Positions 8,836-18,050 are shown, numbered from the stretch's first letter. The stretch is 64,000 bases of DNA from CAZLFA01 sp964558665 (GCA_964558665.1 CAZLFA010000001.1:62001-126000); one strand, 5' to 3'. The notes: generated from the letters alone by a model not told the origin. A program made the numbers and translations.

Positions 8836-9684
8836 CTAGGAGTCTTGTACGAAATTGCTGTACTGGCCGGGTGTGAATCCCATGGTCCTCTTGAAGTGTC
8901 TGGAAAAATGACTCTGGTCTGCAAATCCCGTTTCGTAGGCTGTGTATGCTATCGTGCGTCCCTGTCTGAGAAGCTGTCTGGCCTTTCTCAGCCGCACCTG
9001 GTTGAGATAGGCATGGGGAGACAAGCCGGTCTGCCTTTGGAAAACCCTGATGAAATGAAAAGGACTCATATTGACAATAGAGGCCAGATATTCCAGGGAG
9101 ATATTATCGCGGTAGTGCCCTTCCATATATTCCTTTGCCCTCCTGACTGATTCAAGTTCATTGCCTGTTTTGTGCCCGACAGGGGGATTGATTGCATGAC
9201 GGGTAACAAGAGCGGCAAATACCGACAGGAGACGCGATTGATACTCCAGCGCTGGGGCTGATCCCTCCTCAAGATCGGCATGAAGCGACTTTATCATGAG
9301 CGCAAGCCGATCATCATGAATGACGCCGGTCTTGAAAAAGGGCATATCACCCTGCCTGTCTGATACCTGATCAGATATATTCTGCATCACATCAGCGCTG
9401 AAATAGAACATGCGATAGGTCCAGCCGTCTTCCACGGCGGCATGGCCTGTATGGACTTCGCCCGGATTCACAAGATTGATCGTGCCCGGCAGGGCCACAA
9501 CATTTTCTCCCCGGTAGAAAAATTCCAGGGCGCCTTGCTCAATAACACCGACGCCGAATCCCTCATGCGTATGCCGGGGAAACGACTGGGTGACATAAGT
9601 GGCGCGCATCAGATCAATGTTTGCCAGAGCCGGTTGCCGCCACAGTTTGACTTTTTCCCTATAAGACGCATTTCTCATGGACAA
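8836..9684 (-). CDS. AraC-family transcriptional regulator
   Basis: A 282-residue regulator. The N-terminal 150 residues form a cupin-like ligand-sensing domain (FPRHTHEGFGVGVIEQG...INLVNPGEVHTG). The C-terminal 100 residues hold the double helix-turn-helix, with the family signature around GFADQSHFSRHFKRTMGFTPGQY. It is divergent from the UbiA-type prenyltransferase gene and upstream of a methyltransferase, so either may be its target. The ligand is not predictable. Confidence 0.9.
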   Translation of the reverse strand: MSMRNASYREKVKLWRQPALANIDLMRATYVTQSFPRHTHEGFGVGVIEQGALEFFYRGENVVALPGTINLVNPGEVHTGHAAVEDGWTYRMFYFSADVMQNISDQVSDRQGDMPFFKTGVIHDDRLALMIKSLHADLEEGSAPALEYQSRLLSVFAALVTRHAINPPVGHKTGNELESVRRAKEYMEGHYRDNISLEYLASIVNMSPFHFIRVFQRQTGLSPHAYLNQVRLRKARQLLRQGRTIAYTAYETGFADQSHFSRHFKRTMGFTPGQYSNFVQDS

Positions 9685-9764
9685 AGATTAATATTGTGCA
9701 ACACTTGTGTCAATCGGTTTCATAAGGAGATTTTAGAAATTTCTTTATGATGAATAAAGCATGA

Positions 9765-9793
9765 TTGACATCCGGGACCATACTCTTTATATC
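9765..9793 (+). promoter_or_regulatory. Sigma70-type promoter of the prenyltransferase gene
   Basis: TTGACA at 9765-9770 and TATATC at 9788-9793 are separated by exactly 17 bp. They lie about 45 bp before the chosen start at 9840. The -35 box coincides with an upstream in-frame TTG, which argues against using that TTG as the start codon. Confidence 0.6.
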
Positions 9794-9839
9794 TTTAGAA
9801 TCACAACGCAAATATGATGCGGACAGAAGAGAGCATGAC

Positions 9840-10763
9840 ATGAACTATTCCAGGCTGAAGATTTGGATACGTGCCTTTCGGCTTCATTTTGTGCTTCCGG
9901 CCGTGCTTCCTGCCCTGCTCGGCAATGCCATTGCCTGGGCGCAGGGATACCCTTTTCATGCATGGCATTTTTTGCTGGTTATGGTTGGGGTAACACTGAA
10001 CAGCATGGGATTGAATATGCTGGATGATGTTGTCGATTTCAAAAACGCCGTTGATCGTAGAATGACCCTGGACAAAAATCCGTATTCGGGGGGAAGCGGC
10101 ATATTGACAGGGGGTATGCTGACACCTGAAGAAATGCTGACCGCTTCAGTCTGGTGCTTTACCGGAACGGCTTCGGCAGGGATCTATCTTGGATGGATGT
10201 GCGGCTGGCCTGTTTTGATGCTTTGCTTGATCGGACTGCTGTCATCTATATTTTATACGGTGCCCCCCGTTAAGTTCGGCTACCGGGGGTTCGGCGAGGT
10301 CGGTTTGCTGGTGAATTTCGGCCCTGTTATAGTCCTTGGCGCCTATTATGTCCAGGCAGGCAGATTTTCCCTGGAACCGCTTCTGGCGTCCCTGATTTTA
10401 GGATTGATGATGTGGTCGATGATCCTCGTTAATGAAATACCCGATTATGATGAAGATCGGCATGCCGGAAAGTGGAATCTGGTTGCCAGATTCGGAAAAC
10501 AGACAGGCTTGATGCTTTACAGCCTCGGTCTGGTTGCCGCATATCTGGTACTTTTTCTGATGGTGATAGCCGGTGTAAGCAACCCCCTTGTCCTTTTAGG
10601 ATTGATCAGTTTGCCATGGTCGCTTCATTCCATGCTGGTAGCGAAACGCTTTCATGACAATCCGCTTCTCATTGCTCCGGCAAATCTGTCGATGATTAAA
10701 GCCCATACGGTAATGGGATTGGGACTGGTGGTTTCTTATCTGGTCGGTGGTTTTATGAGATAG
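9840..10763 (+). CDS. UbiA-family prenyltransferase (MenA-like)
   Basis: A membrane enzyme of about 307 residues that would transfer a polyprenyl group to an aromatic or quinone precursor. The Mg/diphosphate-binding motif is NMLDDVVDFKNAVD near residue 60, and the second Asp-rich motif is NEIPDYDEDRHAGK near residue 200, with seven or more hydrophobic helices around them. The ATG at 9840 follows GAAGAGAG and lies downstream of a good promoter. MenA (menaquinone synthesis) is the closest match by general pattern, but other UbiA members cannot be excluded and no other quinone genes are nearby. Confidence 0.8.
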   Translation: MNYSRLKIWIRAFRLHFVLPAVLPALLGNAIAWAQGYPFHAWHFLLVMVGVTLNSMGLNMLDDVVDFKNAVDRRMTLDKNPYSGGSGILTGGMLTPEEMLTASVWCFTGTASAGIYLGWMCGWPVLMLCLIGLLSSIFYTVPPVKFGYRGFGEVGLLVNFGPVIVLGAYYVQAGRFSLEPLLASLILGLMMWSMILVNEIPDYDEDRHAGKWNLVARFGKQTGLMLYSLGLVAAYLVLFLMVIAGVSNPLVLLGLISLPWSLHSMLVAKRFHDNPLLIAPANLSMIKAHTVMGLGLVVSYLVGGFMR

Positions 10764-10790
10764 GAGGGATGTATGAAAAGCTCATTTACT

Positions 10791-12893
10791 TTACATTGCC
10801 TCTATGCTTTCCAGCAGTTGCAACGTCTCGGCGATGCCGGTCGTGGGTTTCCGACAAACATTTCCCGAGCAGATATAGACTGTTGTTTTGTCCTTTTGGG
10901 CTTTGAATTCGCTCGTGAAAGGCGCAAGCGCCTTGATTCTCGAATCCTTTTCTCCTTCCGGGATCAGCAGGAGAGACATGCAGGGATGGAAGCGCCCGGA
11001 CAGAGCCGGCAGCAACTCTCTGGTGCTTTGGGCATGACGTTCCCCGGTGATTACGATTTCCAGGGAAGGTCCGAGGAGATAATCGATTACAGTCATGTAA
11101 AAAGCATAAGATGAAGGAATTCTGTCGATTAATACGGCAGAGGCCTTTCCGATAATCTCTACTTTGCTCTCCAATGCCGAATCTCCCGTAATCCGCGCCA
11201 GGCGCAGAAGGTTTAAAGCAGCGACCGAATTTCCCGAAGGGATGGCGCCGTCGTACAAAGGCTTCTTTCTGAAAGGCAGCTTTTCGTGGTAGTCGGCGGT
11301 GAAGAAGAAACCTCCCTGATCGGTGTCCCAAAAATGTTTCAGCAGGGTACTGTTTAATTCAATGGCCATCTCCAGATACTTTTCGTCAAAGCAGCTTTGA
11401 TACAGCTCGATCAGTCCCCAGATGATAAACGCATAGTCGTCCAGAAATGCCGGGACTGATGCCGTACCGTGACTACAGGTGTGCAGCAGCCGCTTCGAAT
11501 CGTCAAGCATGGAACCCAGGATAAAGTCGGCAGCGCTGCGGGCGGCAAGTTCATATTGAGCTTCTCTGAGTGTTCTTGCGCCCAATGCCAGTGCGGCGAT
11601 CATCAGGCCGTTCCAGTCGGTTAGGATTTTATCATCCAGGAGGGGTTTCACCCTGGTCCGCCTTGCGGCGAGCAGCTTACGGCGCGATGTCTCGATTAAA
11701 AGCAGGAGCTCATTATATGGGATATCCAGTTGAGCGGCATATTCCTTCAGCGATCTCTCCCGGTGAAATATATTTCTGCCGTTTCTTTTCCGTGTTGCCT
11801 CATCAAGAAAGTTGCCGTTCTTGTCAACGGAAAATAAGGTGTTCCATGCAGCCGCTTCCCCGGGGGTCAGTATCTGTTCCACCTCGTCCCTGGTCCATAA
11901 ATAGAATCTCCCCTCTTCGCCTTCCGAGTCGGCATCCTCCGCTGAATAAAAACCCCCCTCTGGTGACTTCAGATCGGAAAGGACATAACTGAATATTTCC
12001 CCGGCCATCCTTGCGTATTCGTCTTTGCCGGTTGCCTGGAAAGTTTCAATACAGGCTATGGAAACCATTGCCTGGTCATAAAGCATCTTTTCGAAGTGAG
12101 GCAGCAGCCATTTTTCATCCGTGGAATAACGGTGGATTCCATAACCGAGGTGATCGAAAATGCCCCCCTGTCTCATGCACTGCAAGGTTTTCTCTGCCAT
12201 TTGCAGCGCTTCGTCATCATGAAAGCGTTTCCAGCAACGCAGGAGGAAAAGGATATTTTGCGGTGTGGGGAATTTTGGGGCATGGCCAAATCCGCCATGC
12301 GACTGATCGTATGCGTCCTTGAACTCGGCCAGCGCTGCTTGCAGAAGAGATTCTCTGCTCAGGGTTTCCGAAGAAGGGGATGAGTCTTTTTTCAGCAGGG
12401 CTACCAGTTGATCGGCCGATGCCAGCAGATCCTCCCTCCTGGTTTTCCATAGATCGGAGATCCTGGTAAGCAAATCCCTCATGCCGATTCTGCCGTGCCT
12501 GTTTTCCGGCGGAAAGTAGGTGCCGGCAAAAAAGGGTTTTTTATCGGGGGTCATAAAGACCGTGAGCGGCCAGCCGCCGCTGCCGGTGATTCTCTGGCAT
12601 ACTTCCATGTATACAAGGTCTATATCCGGTCTTTCCTCTCTGTCTACCTTGATGTTGATGAATTTCCCGTTCATCAGGTCCGCAATAGCCGGGTCTTCAA
12701 AAGATTCGTGCGCCATGACATGGCACCAGTGACAGGTTGAATAGCCGATGGAAAGAAGTATTGGTTTGTCCTCTCTTGATGCAGCGGCAAAGGCCTCATC
12801 ACTCCATGGATACCAGTCCACAGGGTTAGCTGCATGCTGCAAAAGATAAGGGCTTCTTTCTCCGGAAAGCCTGTTGGCTGTGCTTTTTTTCAT
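10791..12893 (-). CDS. YyaL/SSP411-family protein with thioredoxin-like domain (DUF255)
   Basis: A 700-residue cytosolic protein of normal family length. The N-terminal 170 residues form the thioredoxin-like DUF255 domain, with the diagnostic STCHWCHVMAHESFED motif, EERPDID and GGWPLTVFMTPD. The rest is an alpha/alpha barrel of the N-acylglucosamine 2-epimerase/glycosidase type, containing GGIFDHLGYGIHRYSTD, SAEDADSEGEEGRFY and DWNGLMIAALA. Biochemical function is unknown in bacteria. It starts directly after the stop of an SGNH hydrolase gene, so the two are probably co-translated. Confidence 0.93.
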   Translation of the reverse strand: MKKSTANRLSGERSPYLLQHAANPVDWYPWSDEAFAAASREDKPILLSIGYSTCHWCHVMAHESFEDPAIADLMNGKFINIKVDREERPDIDLVYMEVCQRITGSGGWPLTVFMTPDKKPFFAGTYFPPENRHGRIGMRDLLTRISDLWKTRREDLLASADQLVALLKKDSSPSSETLSRESLLQAALAEFKDAYDQSHGGFGHAPKFPTPQNILFLLRCWKRFHDDEALQMAEKTLQCMRQGGIFDHLGYGIHRYSTDEKWLLPHFEKMLYDQAMVSIACIETFQATGKDEYARMAGEIFSYVLSDLKSPEGGFYSAEDADSEGEEGRFYLWTRDEVEQILTPGEAAAWNTLFSVDKNGNFLDEATRKRNGRNIFHRERSLKEYAAQLDIPYNELLLLIETSRRKLLAARRTRVKPLLDDKILTDWNGLMIAALALGARTLREAQYELAARSAADFILGSMLDDSKRLLHTCSHGTASVPAFLDDYAFIIWGLIELYQSCFDEKYLEMAIELNSTLLKHFWDTDQGGFFFTADYHEKLPFRKKPLYDGAIPSGNSVAALNLLRLARITGDSALESKVEIIGKASAVLIDRIPSSYAFYMTVIDYLLGPSLEIVITGERHAQSTRELLPALSGRFHPCMSLLLIPEGEKDSRIKALAPFTSEFKAQKDKTTVYICSGNVCRKPTTGIAETLQLLESIEAM

Positions 12894-13502
12894 TTATACA
12901 AAAAGCTGCATGATGGCCTCGGCCATAAGCCGGTAGCCGAGTTCGGTGGGGTGAACCATGTCGTATTGCACCAGGGAGAGAAAATCGACCTCTTCTTCAT
13001 CGATCTTTTGTTTCCAGTATTTGTGGGTGAGCGCCACCGGCAATTTATATTCGTTTCCCAGGATTTCCAATTGCCGGTAAAACCCCGCAATATAGCCATT
13101 GTCCTGGTTGTCACCGATATAACTCGATGTGACAAGCACAATATCCGCATCTCCGGTGTCCCTTATTTCTTTTATCATGCCTTCGACATATCCACGGAAC
13201 TGATCAACCGTAAATCCGAGACTGGCGTCGTTGATGGCGTACTGAATAAAAACGCAGTCGGGATTATGTCTGGTGATGTCCCATTTAAATCGGTAAAGGC
13301 CGTTGTCCGCCGTATCTCCGGGCGATCCGCGGTTGATGATCTTCAGGATGCACAGGGGATATCGGGCAATAATCATTTCTTTGAAATGTTCAATATAGCC
13401 CTTGCGCACCATCCATCCGGCGGTCAGTGAATCGCCGATAGCGGCAATGGTAACCGGCACGCCGGATTTCATCTTCTGAATGGTTCGTGAAGGTTTAAGC
13501 AT
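12894..13502 (-). CDS. SGNH/GDSL-family hydrolase
   Basis: A 202-residue lipase/esterase-type protein. The four family blocks are visible: block I AAIGDSLTAGW (nucleophile Ser), block II INRGSPGDTADN (Gly), block III IQYAINDAS (Asn) and block V MVHPTELGYRLMAE (catalytic Asp-x-x-His replaced here by V-H-P, so the His is present but the Asp position is Met/Val). There is no signal peptide. The stop abuts the start of the DUF255 gene. The start could also be the ATG at about 13472, since no strong ribosome-binding site precedes the first ATG. Confidence 0.8.
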   Translation of the reverse strand: MLKPSRTIQKMKSGVPVTIAAIGDSLTAGWMVRKGYIEHFKEMIIARYPLCILKIINRGSPGDTADNGLYRFKWDITRHNPDCVFIQYAINDASLGFTVDQFRGYVEGMIKEIRDTGDADIVLVTSSYIGDNQDNGYIAGFYRQLEILGNEYKLPVALTHKYWKQKIDEEEVDFLSLVQYDMVHPTELGYRLMAEAIMQLFV

Positions 13503-13517
13503 AGGGGTAATACGCGG

Positions 13518-13781
13518 TCAGATTTCTTTGGCGATAATAAAAGGACAATGCAGCTCGCAGGGAATGCCCATCCTGAGCCAGGAGTTTCTCTCATCCATGA
13601 CGTCGTTAATAATGTCTTTTATGTTTTTGGGTTGTCCCTCCGGGCGATGAATGAGTGTTTGCATATCGACATCAGCTATGGATGAGGGGAGGCAGGCATC
13701 TATTTCATAGCGATAAAAATCGGCTGCCTCATCAGAGGTGTTCGCCGCTATTATAACAGTTCCTATCCTGAATGCCTGCAT
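13518..13781 (-). CDS. Small hypothetical protein
   Basis: The open frame reaches 13883, but that first ATG lies inside a perfect hairpin, so I chose the internal ATG (TMQAFRIG), which gives 87 residues. The sequence is compact and not low-complexity (EAADFYRYEIDACLPSS, MDERNSWLRMGIPCELHC) and looks protein-like, but I do not recognise a family. It precedes the SGNH hydrolase by 15 bp on the same strand. No clear ribosome-binding site is visible, so it may be a fragment of an older gene. Confidence 0.4.
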   Translation of the reverse strand: MQAFRIGTVIIAANTSDEAADFYRYEIDACLPSSIADVDMQTLIHRPEGQPKNIKDIINDVMDERNSWLRMGIPCELHCPFIIAKEI

Positions 13782-13853
13782 GGTTGTTGCCTGTGCTGAA
13801 ATCGTGAAAAATACAGTTGATAAAAAAAAGAAGGACTCTTTCTTTTGCGTTAT

Positions 13854-13886
13854 CAGTTGGAGCGGAATTTTATTCCGCTCCAACTG
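13854..13886. terminator. Perfect 15-bp hairpin after the acyl-CoA dehydrogenase gene
   Basis: CAGTTGGAGCGGAAT (13854-13868) and its exact complement (13872-13886) are separated by three bases. It lies 45 bp beyond the stop of the acyl-CoA dehydrogenase gene. No T-run follows immediately on the minus strand (a T-run occurs about 25 bases later), so it may protect the 3' end of the mRNA as much as stop transcription. Confidence 0.6.
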
Positions 13887-13930
13887 TTCACACTTTGGGT
13901 TTTCCTGCCTTTAAGCAGGGTTCACTTGAA

Positions 13931-15763
13931 CTACATGAAACTTGCTTCAGGGATGTCGATAGAGCTGCGGTCGCCGCACTTCATCGACTTCTCATATCCG
14001 AAGATATCGGTAACATGATTCATGACATAGAACCTGGCGCTGGCGATTTTGCCCTTGTAGAAATTGGCATCGAAGTGGTCATCACCCAGTTCTTTGAGCT
14101 TCGCGGCCGCCAGGAGAGCCTGGTCGAGCAACAGCATGCCGCAGTAAACTCTCGCGCCTGCATGCATGGTACGGGTAGCGAAGAGCTGTTTCATCTGCCT
14201 GTCGCCGGTTGTCCAGGCTGCATTCATGTCCACGATATCTTTGAAAGCAACCATGACATCCGCCATCATTGCGAATTCCGCCGCGAATTCGGCGGTCTTT
14301 TTCTTGGCAACGAAGTCGTCGATTTCTGCCACCCACTTCCGGAACGGCGCGCTGTCCTTCATGGTGAACTTGCGGCCGGTATAGTCCTGGGCCTGGATGA
14401 AGTTCGTGCCTTCCCAGATACCGTAGATCACAACGTCCCGGTACAGCTCCGCCCCGGCATACTCTTCCATGAAGCCGTAGCCGCCGTGGCATTGGATCGC
14501 CTCCTCGGTTGTGCGCCTGGCCATGTCGGACGCATAGGCTTTGCACAGGGGGTTGTTGATCGAAAACATGTCGTCATAATAAGCCCTTTCTTCCGGTGTG
14601 GCAGCATCCATAGACAGGTCGCGGTAGAGATAGGACTGGTAAATCAACGCCCGGCAGGCCTCCATAATGGATTTCTGGAACAGCAGCATGCGGCGGACGT
14701 CTTCGTGCTCGATGATCCTGACGCTGGGCCCCTTGGGATTGGTGGAGTGCTTGCTCTGCACCCGCACCTTCGTATAATCGAGAGCCGCATAATAGGCTGA
14801 GCCAATGCATCCCAGGGAGAACAGTCCGGTGTTCAGGCGTTCTTCGTTCATATATGCGAACATCTGCTTCATACCGACACCTTTGCCGTCAACAACCTCT
14901 TTTTCGCCTACCATCCAGCCGTAGCAGTTATTGTTCTCACCCATGGCCAGGGTACATGTGGAAGAACCGTGAATGCCCATTTTGTGCTCAATATTCATGG
15001 TAGTTACATCATTCCAGGCACCCACGGAGCCGTCATCGTTGACCCAGAACTTGGGCACCAGGAAGAGGGAAATGCCGGCGGTGCCTTCTTTGGCGCCCGG
15101 GGTCTTGGCCAGCATCAGGTGGATAATGTTTTCCGCCAGGTCATGGTCTCCGGAGGTGATGAAGCATTTCGTGCCTGTGAGCTTATACTTGCCGGGAGTG
15201 TCGGTGGGGAATGCCTTGCTTTGAACCGCGCCGACCTCGGAGCCTGCGCCGGGTTCGGTCAGGCCCATGGTACCGCACCATTCACCCGATATCATCTTGG
15301 GCAGAAACAGGTCCTGCTGCTTTTTGGTGCCATATTCCTGGAGCACGGTGATTGCGCCCTGGGTCAGACACCAGTACATGACGATCGACGGCGATGCGGC
15401 GGTCTGCATTTCCAGGATCGGAGCGTACCAGGTCAGCGGTATTTTGCCTTCGCCGCGGAAACCAAACTGCTGTGCTACCGACGCATCCTGGACGGCTTTA
15501 TAAACTTTCTTGAAAGAGTCCGGTGTGACAACCGCATGTTCATTGCCGCCCACAAACTTCGCGCCGGGCTCATCGGCATCTTTGTTGGCCGGACACATCA
15601 CGTCGCGGCAGACTTTATTGTTGACATCGAGAAAATTATCGATGTCGTCAATACCGTAAAAATCTTTGTAAGCGTCAAGGGTCAAGAGCTTACCCATGTT
15701 GAGCCATTCTTTGATCTGGAACGTGATGTCGCGAGTTTGATACAACCAATTATTATGTGCCAT
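13931..15763 (-). CDS. Acyl-CoA dehydrogenase, long (about 600-residue) type
   Basis: FAD enzyme that oxidises acyl-CoA to trans-2-enoyl-CoA. The 610 residues exceed the usual 380 and match the DmdC/FadE-like long subgroup, which has an extra N-terminal segment and a C-terminal helical domain. Visible motifs are MGLTEPGAGSEVG and KCFITSGDHD (flavin/acyl binding), EEAIQCHGGYGFMEEY, and YGIWEGTNFIQAQD, whose Glu matches the catalytic base. GGAGGG precedes the ATG. It is the last gene of a ligase-thiolase-hydratase-dehydrogenase series and a perfect hairpin follows it. Substrate chain length is not predictable. Electron-transfer flavoprotein genes are not in the window. Confidence 0.93.
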   Translation of the reverse strand: MAHNNWLYQTRDITFQIKEWLNMGKLLTLDAYKDFYGIDDIDNFLDVNNKVCRDVMCPANKDADEPGAKFVGGNEHAVVTPDSFKKVYKAVQDASVAQQFGFRGEGKIPLTWYAPILEMQTAASPSIVMYWCLTQGAITVLQEYGTKKQQDLFLPKMISGEWCGTMGLTEPGAGSEVGAVQSKAFPTDTPGKYKLTGTKCFITSGDHDLAENIIHLMLAKTPGAKEGTAGISLFLVPKFWVNDDGSVGAWNDVTTMNIEHKMGIHGSSTCTLAMGENNNCYGWMVGEKEVVDGKGVGMKQMFAYMNEERLNTGLFSLGCIGSAYYAALDYTKVRVQSKHSTNPKGPSVRIIEHEDVRRMLLFQKSIMEACRALIYQSYLYRDLSMDAATPEERAYYDDMFSINNPLCKAYASDMARRTTEEAIQCHGGYGFMEEYAGAELYRDVVIYGIWEGTNFIQAQDYTGRKFTMKDSAPFRKWVAEIDDFVAKKKTAEFAAEFAMMADVMVAFKDIVDMNAAWTTGDRQMKQLFATRTMHAGARVYCGMLLLDQALLAAAKLKELGDDHFDANFYKGKIASARFYVMNHVTDIFGYEKSMKCGDRSSIDIPEASFM

Positions 15764-15853
15764 TTCGAATCCCTCCTAATTTTGGTTTTTGGTTAACTAA
15801 CTGCTGCGATGCCATCCAGAGAGGGTTGTCTCAATCAGCTCAAGAAATTCCCC

Positions 15854-16636
15854 TTAACAACCCTTGAAATTGGCCTTCCTCTTTTCCAGGAAGGCGGTCA
15901 TGCCTTCCTTCTGGTCGTCGGTGCTGAAGCACTGGGCGCAGCACTCGGTTTCCAGACGATTAGCGTTGTCCAGCGACAGGTCATAGCCATAATTTATGGC
16001 ATGTTTGGCCATCTTCAGTGCAAACCCCGGAAGCCTGGCCATCTTGGCGGCAAACTTTTTCGTTTCCGCCATAAGCTGATCGGCCGGATAAAGACGATTC
16101 ACCAGTCCTATTTCATAAGCCCTCTGTGCATTGATTTGATCGCCGCCCATTATGAGTTCCTTGGCCCTTCCAAATCCCACAAGGCGGGCCAGGCGCTGCG
16201 TGCCGCCCCAGCCGGGGATCAATCCGATCAGGATCTCGGGCTGTCCGAAACGGGCGGTTTCAGAGGCGAATCTCATATCGCACGACATGGAGATTTCCGT
16301 GCCGCCGCCAAGCGCGAAGCCGTTGACAGCGGCGATTGACGGTTTCGGCATTGTTTCTATAAGGCGCAGCGTTTCATGCCCCAGCTCCATAAAAGCCAGG
16401 GCTTCCTTTGGCCTCAGATTCTGCATCTCTGAAATGTCAGCGCCTGCAACGAAAGACTTATCACCAGCGCCCGTCAACACCAGAACCTTGATACTGTCAT
16501 CGTTCTTGCAAACCGTAGCCGCCTGCATGAGTTCTGTCATGGTTTCGGAGTTCATCGCGTTGAGAGCTTTTGGCCGGTTGAAAGTCAATAGCGCGACGCC
16601 ATCCTCGACCGTAAAGAGAATGTTCTTGTAGTCCAT
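15854..16636 (-). CDS. Enoyl-CoA hydratase (crotonase family)
   Basis: A 260-residue enzyme that adds water to 2-enoyl-CoA in beta-oxidation. The crotonase oxyanion-hole residues appear in FVAGADISEMQ and NGFALGGGTEISMSCD, followed by AARFGQPEI-like ARFGQPEILIGLIPGWGGTQRL, where the two catalytic Glu positions of true hydratases are expected. Length and pattern agree with a true hydratase, although crotonase-family members vary in reaction. The ATG follows AAGGAGCAA. It lies between the thiolase and acyl-CoA dehydrogenase genes, with a perfect hairpin just upstream. Confidence 0.9.
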   Translation of the reverse strand: MDYKNILFTVEDGVALLTFNRPKALNAMNSETMTELMQAATVCKNDDSIKVLVLTGAGDKSFVAGADISEMQNLRPKEALAFMELGHETLRLIETMPKPSIAAVNGFALGGGTEISMSCDMRFASETARFGQPEILIGLIPGWGGTQRLARLVGFGRAKELIMGGDQINAQRAYEIGLVNRLYPADQLMAETKKFAAKMARLPGFALKMAKHAINYGYDLSLDNANRLETECCAQCFSTDDQKEGMTAFLEKRKANFKGC

Positions 16637-16697
16637 TTGCTCCTTGTCTCCTTTCGTTTTGGAAATACTGAACTTGAGTTAGTATGATGCAAACAGG

Positions 16698-16727
16698 CCC
16701 CTCTCCTGCTTTATAGCAGGAGAGGGG
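16698..16727. repeat. Perfect 13-bp intercistronic hairpin between thiolase and enoyl-CoA hydratase genes
   Basis: CCCCTCTCCTGCT (16698-16710) and AGCAGGAGAGGGG (16715-16727) enclose a TTAT loop. The hairpin lies between two codirectional genes and is not followed by a T-run in the direction of transcription, so it probably acts as a partial terminator or an mRNA processing/stability element that sets unequal expression inside the operon. Confidence 0.6.
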
Positions 16728-16760
16728 TAATAACGCTTACTGAGGCCGGATGGAAACCGC

Positions 16761-18050
16761 TTACGGTTTCTCGAGGATGATGCTCATGCCCTGACCGCCG
16801 CCGATGCAGAGAGAGGCGAGCCCGCGCTTGGCGCCTGTTTTGTTCATCTGCATGGCAAGTGTGTAGGTGATCCTTGCGCCGGTGTTGCCGATGGGGTGAC
16901 CGATGGAGATACCGCTTCCGTTGAGGTTGCTGCGATTCAGATCGACACCAAGTTCTTTAATACAAGCAAGTGCCTGGACAGCAAAAGCTTCGTTCAGTTC
17001 GATCAGATCGATATCCTTCATCGACAGGCCAAGCTTGTTGAAAAGTTTCTTTGTTGCCGGGATCGGTCCCAGTCCCATGTATGCCGGATCGACGCCGCCG
17101 GAATCATAACCGGTGATCTTGGCCAGAGGCTTCAGACCAAGTTCTTTGGCCTTGTCGCTGCTCATGACTACAACAGCAGTTGCACCGTCGTTGATGCCCG
17201 AGGCGTTGCCCGCTGTAACTGTTCCGGTTTTTTTGAAGACCGGTGGCAGTTTGGCCATCTTTTCCAGTGTTGTATCCATGGGGCGTTCGTCGACGTTGAA
17301 CACCTTGGGATCGCCCTTCCTCTGGGGGATGAGAATGGGAACGATTTCGTCCGCTACGGCGCCGCTGGCAATGGCCGCTCTGGCGCGACGATGGCTCTCA
17401 TATGCCAGTTTATCCTGCTCTTCCCTGGAAATGCCGTATTTCTCGGCAATGTTTTCCGCCGTGAAGCCCATGTGGTAACTGTTGAAGATTTCCCAGAGGC
17501 CGTCATGAACCATGAGGTCCGTGGCCTGACCGTAGGGCATGTTCATTCTGTAACCCCAGCGGGCATTGGGCATCGCGTAGGGAACGTTGCTCATGTTTTC
17601 CATGCCGCCGGCGACTATGATCTCGGCATCGCCCGCCTTGATGGCCTGTGCCGCCAGGGCAATGGCCTTCATTCCCGATGCGCAGACCTTCTGAACGGTA
17701 ATGACATTGCTTTCTTCAGGCAGACCGGCGAAAATCGCCGCCTGCCGGGGAGGATTCTGGCCGACTCCGGAAGTCAGGACGTTTCCCATAATGACCTCAT
17801 CAATGTAAACGGCCTTCAGCGCGCTGTCGTAGTCATAATGCTTCTTCTGAATTTCCGTCATATCGAAATTGCCCAACTGGGCAGGCCGGCATGATTTTAT
17901 GGCATCCGTGATTGCCGGACGCAGGCCGGCTCTTTTGATCGCCTCTTTGATTACAACTCTACCCATCTCCACAACGGAGATTCCCTTTAATGAACCGCCG
18001 AATTCTCCGACAGCGGTTCTTGCACCACTTACAATTACTGCATCTCTCAT
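16761..18050 (-). CDS. Thiolase (acetyl-CoA C-acyltransferase)
   Basis: A 429-residue enzyme that cleaves 3-ketoacyl-CoA or condenses acetyl-CoA. The start MRDAVIVSGARTA at 18050 is fixed by AGGAG nine bases upstream. The nucleophile Cys is in VQKVCASGMKAI, the His in SIGHPIGNTGAR and the second Cys in LCIGGGQGMSI, with NEAF also present. An extra segment of about 30 residues (roughly residues 35-65, including NFDMTEIQKKHYDYDS) separates the first helix from the usual DEVIMGNV. Such an insertion is not present in typical bacterial thiolases. It lies downstream of an acyl-CoA ligase and upstream of an enoyl-CoA hydratase. Confidence 0.92.
   Translation of the reverse strand: MRDAVIVSGARTAVGEFGGSLKGISVVEMGRVVIKEAIKRAGLRPAITDAIKSCRPAQLGNFDMTEIQKKHYDYDSALKAVYIDEVIMGNVLTSGVGQNPPRQAAIFAGLPEESNVITVQKVCASGMKAIALAAQAIKAGDAEIIVAGGMENMSNVPYAMPNARWGYRMNMPYGQATDLMVHDGLWEIFNSYHMGFTAENIAEKYGISREEQDKLAYESHRRARAAIASGAVADEIVPILIPQRKGDPKVFNVDERPMDTTLEKMAKLPPVFKKTGTVTAGNASGINDGATAVVVMSSDKAKELGLKPLAKITGYDSGGVDPAYMGLGPIPATKKLFNKLGLSMKDIDLIELNEAFAVQALACIKELGVDLNRSNLNGSGISIGHPIGNTGARITYTLAMQMNKTGAKRGLASLCIGGGQGMSIILEKP

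Noticed and set aside
13817..14800. 327-codon plus-strand frame opposite the acyl-CoA dehydrogenase gene
   Set aside because: It is antisense to conserved catalytic sequence and begins within a hairpin. The acyl-CoA dehydrogenase frame carries all family motifs.
16896..17894. 332-codon plus-strand frame opposite the thiolase gene
   Set aside because: A long shadow produced by codon bias. No family features, while the opposite strand encodes a complete thiolase.
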